Origin: Oscillospiraceae bacterium
GTDB taxonomy: Bacteria > Bacillota > Clostridia > Oscillospirales > Oscillospiraceae
Direction: 5' to 3'
DNA length: 64,000 bases
Assembly: GCA_021203045.1 (NCBI GenBank)
Contig: JAJQBY010000122.1
Location: 47,875 to 111,874 of the forward strand
Part shown: positions 60,636-64,000 of the stretch, piece by piece
Layout: each line of letters begins with the position of its first letter
Position numbering within the stretch: position 1 is the stretch's first letter
Program-made: the position numbers and the translations under genes
The notes under the pieces: generated by a model
Seen by the model: the letters and a program-made list of their open reading frames with translations, nothing else
What the model was told of the DNA's origin: nothing
The model's database searches: none

Positions 60636-62627
60636 TTATATCGTGAGCCCCAGCTCACAGGCGGTCTCTATGGCGTCTATAGCGCGGCCCAGGCGATGGG
60701 CATTTCCTACGGTCGCTACCGGGATATGCCCCTCCAGGGCATTTTTCAGGGCATCATCCGGCTTGGTACCGACGCACATGACCACTGCGTCGCAGGGCCA
60801 GGTACCTTCCTCGGTGCGGATACCCGCCGCCGTCACCGCCTCCACTACCGTATGGGGCTTCAGCTCTGCGCCCATGGACTTCAGATCGCCCAATGTAGGC
60901 CAGGCCACCCCGGGCTCATAGCCCCGGCCCAGCTTGTCCTTTTCAAAGACAGCGATCCTCCGGTCGGAGGTCTTCAGCATTTCATGGAGCCGCTCGTCCG
61001 GCTCCACACCGTAGCGCATGCGGTAAAACAGATCCTCCGGGGACATGCTGCCGTCCATCAGCAGATAGCGGGCCGCCTCCAGCCCCACGAAGCTGCCCCC
61101 GATCACACCCACCCGGGCGGGCAGGACAGGTCGCTCCAGCAGCAGCTCCAGGACCGTATACACCGGCACCCCGTCCGGCTCCACGGGGACGGGTTTTTCC
61201 TTATAGCCCCGGCCATTGGCCAGGACGCACATGTCAAAGCCGCCGGACAGAATGCTCTCCGGGTCCGCCTGCCTGTTTACCTCGATATTCACGCCGGACT
61301 CCGCCAGAGCGCGCCGATACCAGGCCAGCAGGTCCGCGAACTCCCGCCGCCCGGGCATGGTGGAGAAAACAGCCATCAGACCGCCCAGGCGGTCGTTTTT
61401 CTCCCATATGGTCACATGATGGCCCCTCTGGGCCGCCCGAAGGGCGCATTCCATCCCCGCCGGGCCGCCGCCTACCACCAGGATATTTTTCGGCTCCGCC
61501 GCCGGGGTGAGCTTCAGCTCCCACTCCCGCCCGGCCATGCCGTTCGCCAGGCAGCGGATGGGCTTATCAAAAAATGTCCCCGCAAGGCAGCCCTGATTGC
61601 AGCTGGTGCAGTGGCGTATTTTTTCCGGACGGCCCTCCATGATGAATCTGGGCAGATCCGGCTCCGCAATCAGCGCCCGGCCGATGGCTACCATATCACA
61701 CCGGCCCAGAGCCAGAGCCTTCTCTCCCTGGACGGGGTCGCTCATGCGGTTCGCCATGGCCACGGGGATATCCACATCCTCACGGATTCCGGCGGCCAGA
61801 TAGGATAGGCCGCCCCGGGGCATCTCCCCTGTCAGCTGGGGGGTGCGGCTCTCGTGCCAGCCGCCGGTCAGATCCAGCAGATCAATGCCTGCCTTCTCCG
61901 CCAGAGGCGCAAAGGCGCGGCATTCATCGGAGCCGCCGGCACCAGGCACCAGGGTATGGGCCCCATAGCGCAGCAGCACGGGATAATCCGGCCCTACCGC
62001 CTTCCGCACGGCGGCGATCACCTCCAGGGGGAACCGGCAGCGGTTTTCAAAGCTGCCGCCGTATTCATCCTCCCGCAGGTTCGTCAGAGGGGACAGGAAC
62101 TGGCTGATAAGATATCCCGCTGAGCCGGATATCTCCACCGCGTCGAACCCTGCCTCCCGGGCGCGGCGCGCCCCTTCGGCCCAGGCGTCTATGATGGCGT
62201 GGAGCTCCTCCAGGGTCATGGCCCGGGCCGTCTCCTTGGTGAAGGGCGTATATACGGCCGAGGGCGCCACCGCCCCGCCGGGGTCCAGTACGTCCCCATT
62301 GTACATATACCGTCCGGCATGATACAGCTGCACCGCCACAGGGCAGTCCTGCTCCCGCATTCCCTTGGTGAACACCTGCCAGGGCTTTATGCAGCTGTCC
62401 TCCGCCAGGCTCATAGTGCTGGCCCGGGCGCCCTTGCCGTCAAAGCGGCAGGCCCCTACCACCACCAGGCCTGCGCCGCCCTCCGCCCGGCGCCAGTAAA
62501 ACTCGTTGAACCGGGGCGTGGGCAGACCGTCCTGGGAATACAGGGTGTGCATGGCGGTCATCAGGATGCGGTTTTTCAGGGTGAGCGGCCCTACCCGGAT
62601 AGGCTTTGTCAGATAGTTGAACGTCAT
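60636..62627 (-). CDS. FMN/4Fe-4S/FAD oxidoreductase, 2,4-dienoyl-CoA reductase type
   Basis: 663 residues. N-terminal old-yellow-enzyme barrel (VGPLTLKNRILMTAMHTLYS, VAVQLYHAGR), a 4Fe-4S motif (CTSCNQGCLAG with CLAN), then an FAD/NAD(P) half (ILVVGGGPAGMECALRAAQR, VGVIGGSFVGLEAARYL). This is the FadH/BaiCD/enoate-reductase layout: NAD(P)H-dependent reduction of a conjugated double bond. The substrate could be a dienoyl-CoA, bile-acid intermediate or aromatic enoate; the sequence does not decide. It starts 5 nt after prfB. Confidence 0.9.
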   Translation of the reverse strand: MTFNYLTKPIRVGPLTLKNRILMTAMHTLYSQDGLPTPRFNEFYWRRAEGGAGLVVVGACRFDGKGARASTMSLAEDSCIKPWQVFTKGMREQDCPVAVQLYHAGRYMYNGDVLDPGGAVAPSAVYTPFTKETARAMTLEELHAIIDAWAEGARRAREAGFDAVEISGSAGYLISQFLSPLTNLREDEYGGSFENRCRFPLEVIAAVRKAVGPDYPVLLRYGAHTLVPGAGGSDECRAFAPLAEKAGIDLLDLTGGWHESRTPQLTGEMPRGGLSYLAAGIREDVDIPVAMANRMSDPVQGEKALALGRCDMVAIGRALIAEPDLPRFIMEGRPEKIRHCTSCNQGCLAGTFFDKPIRCLANGMAGREWELKLTPAAEPKNILVVGGGPAGMECALRAAQRGHHVTIWEKNDRLGGLMAVFSTMPGRREFADLLAWYRRALAESGVNIEVNRQADPESILSGGFDMCVLANGRGYKEKPVPVEPDGVPVYTVLELLLERPVLPARVGVIGGSFVGLEAARYLLMDGSMSPEDLFYRMRYGVEPDERLHEMLKTSDRRIAVFEKDKLGRGYEPGVAWPTLGDLKSMGAELKPHTVVEAVTAAGIRTEEGTWPCDAVVMCVGTKPDDALKNALEGHIPVATVGNAHRLGRAIDAIETACELGLTI

Positions 62628-62631
62628 GACC

Positions 62632-63735
62632 TCATCCCGCTCTCATAGCCAGATAGGCATTGATGAAGCCGTCGATGTCCCCGTCCATCACTGCCTGGAT
62701 GTTGCTGTTTTCAAAGCCGGTGCGGGTATCCTTTGCCAGGGTATAGGGCATGAACACATAGGAGCGTATCTGGCTGCCCCACTCGATCTTCATCTGCACG
62801 CCCTTGATATCCTCGATCTTTTCCAGGTGCTCCCGCTCCTTGATCTCCGCCAGCTTGGCCCGGAGCATATCCTTGCAGTTTTCCAGGTTCTGGAAGTGGC
62901 TCCGTTCCACCTGGCTGGACACCACAATGCCCGTGGGGATATGGGTCAGACGGACGGCGGAGCTGGTCTTGTTGACCTTCTGACCGCCGGCGCCGGAGGA
63001 ACGGTACACATCCATCTTGATATCCTCGTCCCGCAGCTCGATCTCCCCCGCATCCTCGATCTCCGGCATGACCTCCACAGCGGCGAAGCTGGTCTGACGG
63101 CGGCCGGAGGCGTCGAAGGGGCTGATGCGCACCAGCCGGTGGACGCCGTGCTCACTTTTCAGATAGCCGTAGGCATTATCTCCCTCAATCTTGATGGTGG
63201 CGGATTTGATGCCCGCCTGATCTCCGTCCTGCCAGTCCAGGAGGGTATACTTGAAGCCATGGCGGTCGGTCCACATGGTATACATCCGATAGAGCATCTG
63301 GGCCCAGTCCTGAGCCTCCGTGCCGCCGGCCCCGGCGTGGAAGGTGACGATGGCGTTGTTCCCGTCATATTCTCCGGTCAGGAGGGTGGAAAGGCGGGTC
63401 TGCTCCAGCTCCTCCTGGAACTGGGCGAAGCTGCTTTCCAGCTCCGGCAGCAGACTGTCGTCGTCCTCCTCCAGCGCCATCTCACAGATGGCATACATAT
63501 CATCCCAGGCGGCGGCAAGCTTTTTATACCGCTCGCACTTGTGCTGCAAGGTCTTCAGCTGCTTCTGCCCCCGCTGGCTGCGCTCCAGGTCGGACCAATA
63601 GCCCTCCTCCGTGCTCTCTGCCTGGAGCTTTTCGATCTCGCTCCTGGCCTCATCTAGGCGCATGGCCTGTTCCAGCCGCTCCAGCTCCGGGCGGCAGTTG
63701 TTCAGCTTCGTTTTATATTCCTCAAATTCCAGCAT
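62632..63735 (-). CDS. prfB: Peptide chain release factor 2
   Basis: 367 residues from the ATG at 63735 (GGAGAG upstream; an upstream in-frame ATG at 63753 would add six residues). Reads UGA and UAA stops. Decoding motif SPFDASGRRQTSFA and catalytic GGQ in SSGAGGQKVNK are intact. The usual in-frame UGA and +1 frameshift site near codon 25 is absent: the N-terminus (LEQAMRLDEARSEIEKLQAE) is continuous, so the classical autoregulation does not operate here. Confidence 0.96.
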   Translation of the reverse strand: MLEFEEYKTKLNNCRPELERLEQAMRLDEARSEIEKLQAESTEEGYWSDLERSQRGQKQLKTLQHKCERYKKLAAAWDDMYAICEMALEEDDDSLLPELESSFAQFQEELEQTRLSTLLTGEYDGNNAIVTFHAGAGGTEAQDWAQMLYRMYTMWTDRHGFKYTLLDWQDGDQAGIKSATIKIEGDNAYGYLKSEHGVHRLVRISPFDASGRRQTSFAAVEVMPEIEDAGEIELRDEDIKMDVYRSSGAGGQKVNKTSSAVRLTHIPTGIVVSSQVERSHFQNLENCKDMLRAKLAEIKEREHLEKIEDIKGVQMKIEWGSQIRSYVFMPYTLAKDTRTGFENSNIQAVMDGDIDGFINAYLAMRAG

Positions 63736-63753
63736 ACGTTGTGATCTCTCCAT

Positions 63754-64000
63754 TCGTGACCTGTGGTTGTTTTTCTTATTATATACAAATTTGCAATTTC
63801 TGTAAAGGGTTTTTCTATCCCTTGAAATTCAAAGAAAATTCAGTGTTTTCAATGGTTTGCGGGTTTGGTAATTTCTTACAATTTCGCATATTTTGGCATA
63901 ATTTGAATTGAAGTTGTCGTAAAATTGTTGTAAAAAAACTGACCTATTTCAAGGGGTTGCGGGCTTCGCTGTCGTAAAATTGTCGTAAACTCCCTGTTAT
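63754..64000. repeat. att-core copy and repeats upstream of prfB
   Basis: About 250 nt without a gene. The 17-bp core TTTTCAATGGTTTGCGG (63846-63862) is identical to that of attR at 57548. A weaker relative, TTTCAAGGGGTTGCGG, is near 63950. Direct repeats of TGTCGTAAAATTGT (two copies, near 63918 and 63972) look like arm-type integrase sites. This may be the end of another element lying beyond the window. prfB's promoter should also be here. Confidence 0.55.

Overview
The window is a 64 kb piece of a high-GC (roughly 60 percent by eye), gene-dense chromosome from a low-oxygen Firmicute, most likely a gut member of the Oscillospiraceae/Ruminococcaceae (Flavonifractor/Oscillibacter-like). The reasons are strong AGGAGG ribosome binding sites, the clostridial GlgC+GlgD pair, a YceD-rpmF pair, a ferredoxin/GltD-type redox fusion, many acidic secreted proteins and lipoproteins, and sigma-A promoters of the form TTGACA-17-TATAAT. 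Taxonomy is inferred from gene content only.

Layout. 0-9.3 kb: cell-surface and secreted proteins (a partial secreted protein, a C39-like peptidase/leucine-rich-repeat protein, two lipoproteins), tRNA-Thr, tadA with an XRE membrane regulator, and a GH13 amylase-family enzyme. 9.4-12.4 kb: a copper module, csoR-copA, with the CsoR-type operator lying in the promoter spacer. 12.4-17 kb: housekeeping genes (MBL-fold hydrolase, CCA-adding enzyme, MntR-like regulator, endonuclease IV) and a trapped fragment of a response-regulator gene. 17-19.9 kb: an orphan ZorA/ZorB-like (MotA/MotB-like) proton-channel pair behind a palindromic operator; the ZorA-like reading frame is split. 19.9-22.5 kb: an electron-transfer pair (NuoG-like/GltD-like fusion plus a NuoF-like iron-sulphur domain protein). 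22.7-25.6 kb: an AT-rich island of small unknown proteins. 25.6-28.6 kb: asnS and a MATE exporter behind a structured leader. 28.8-35.6 kb: a glycogen operon glgC-glgD-glgP that continues into a secreted beta-helix protein. 35.7-52.4 kb: core genes (prs-pth, an ECF sigma/anti-sigma pair, a GIY-YIG protein, GH25 lysozyme, thioesterases, PlsY-like protein, der, YceD-rpmF, an RluA-type pseudouridine synthase), the polyamine importer potA-potB-potCD behind a long structured leader ending in a terminator, and an EamA transporter.

52.4-57.6 kb is a 5.1 kb integrative element. It is bounded by 32-bp imperfect direct repeats (att sites) with 27-bp perfect arm repeats inside them. It carries a frameshifted tyrosine integrase, an XRE repressor, a divergent operator region, an excisionase-like protein, a replication-initiator-like protein whose linker is encoded by five 15-bp iteron-like repeats, and small unknown proteins. 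No obvious cargo was seen. Next to it are a DUF4160-type gene pair flanked by 24-bp direct repeats and a lower-GC MutT + SRA-like gene pair lying between two tRNA-Leu genes. The window ends with an FMN/FAD ene-reductase-type enzyme and prfB. Another copy of the att core lies beyond prfB, which suggests a second element just outside the window.

The strongest leads for new biology are the iteron array inside the element's replication gene, the SRA-like/MutT pair, the effector-less ZorAB-like motor with its palindromic operator, and the two unclassified structured leaders in front of the polyamine importer and the MATE exporter.
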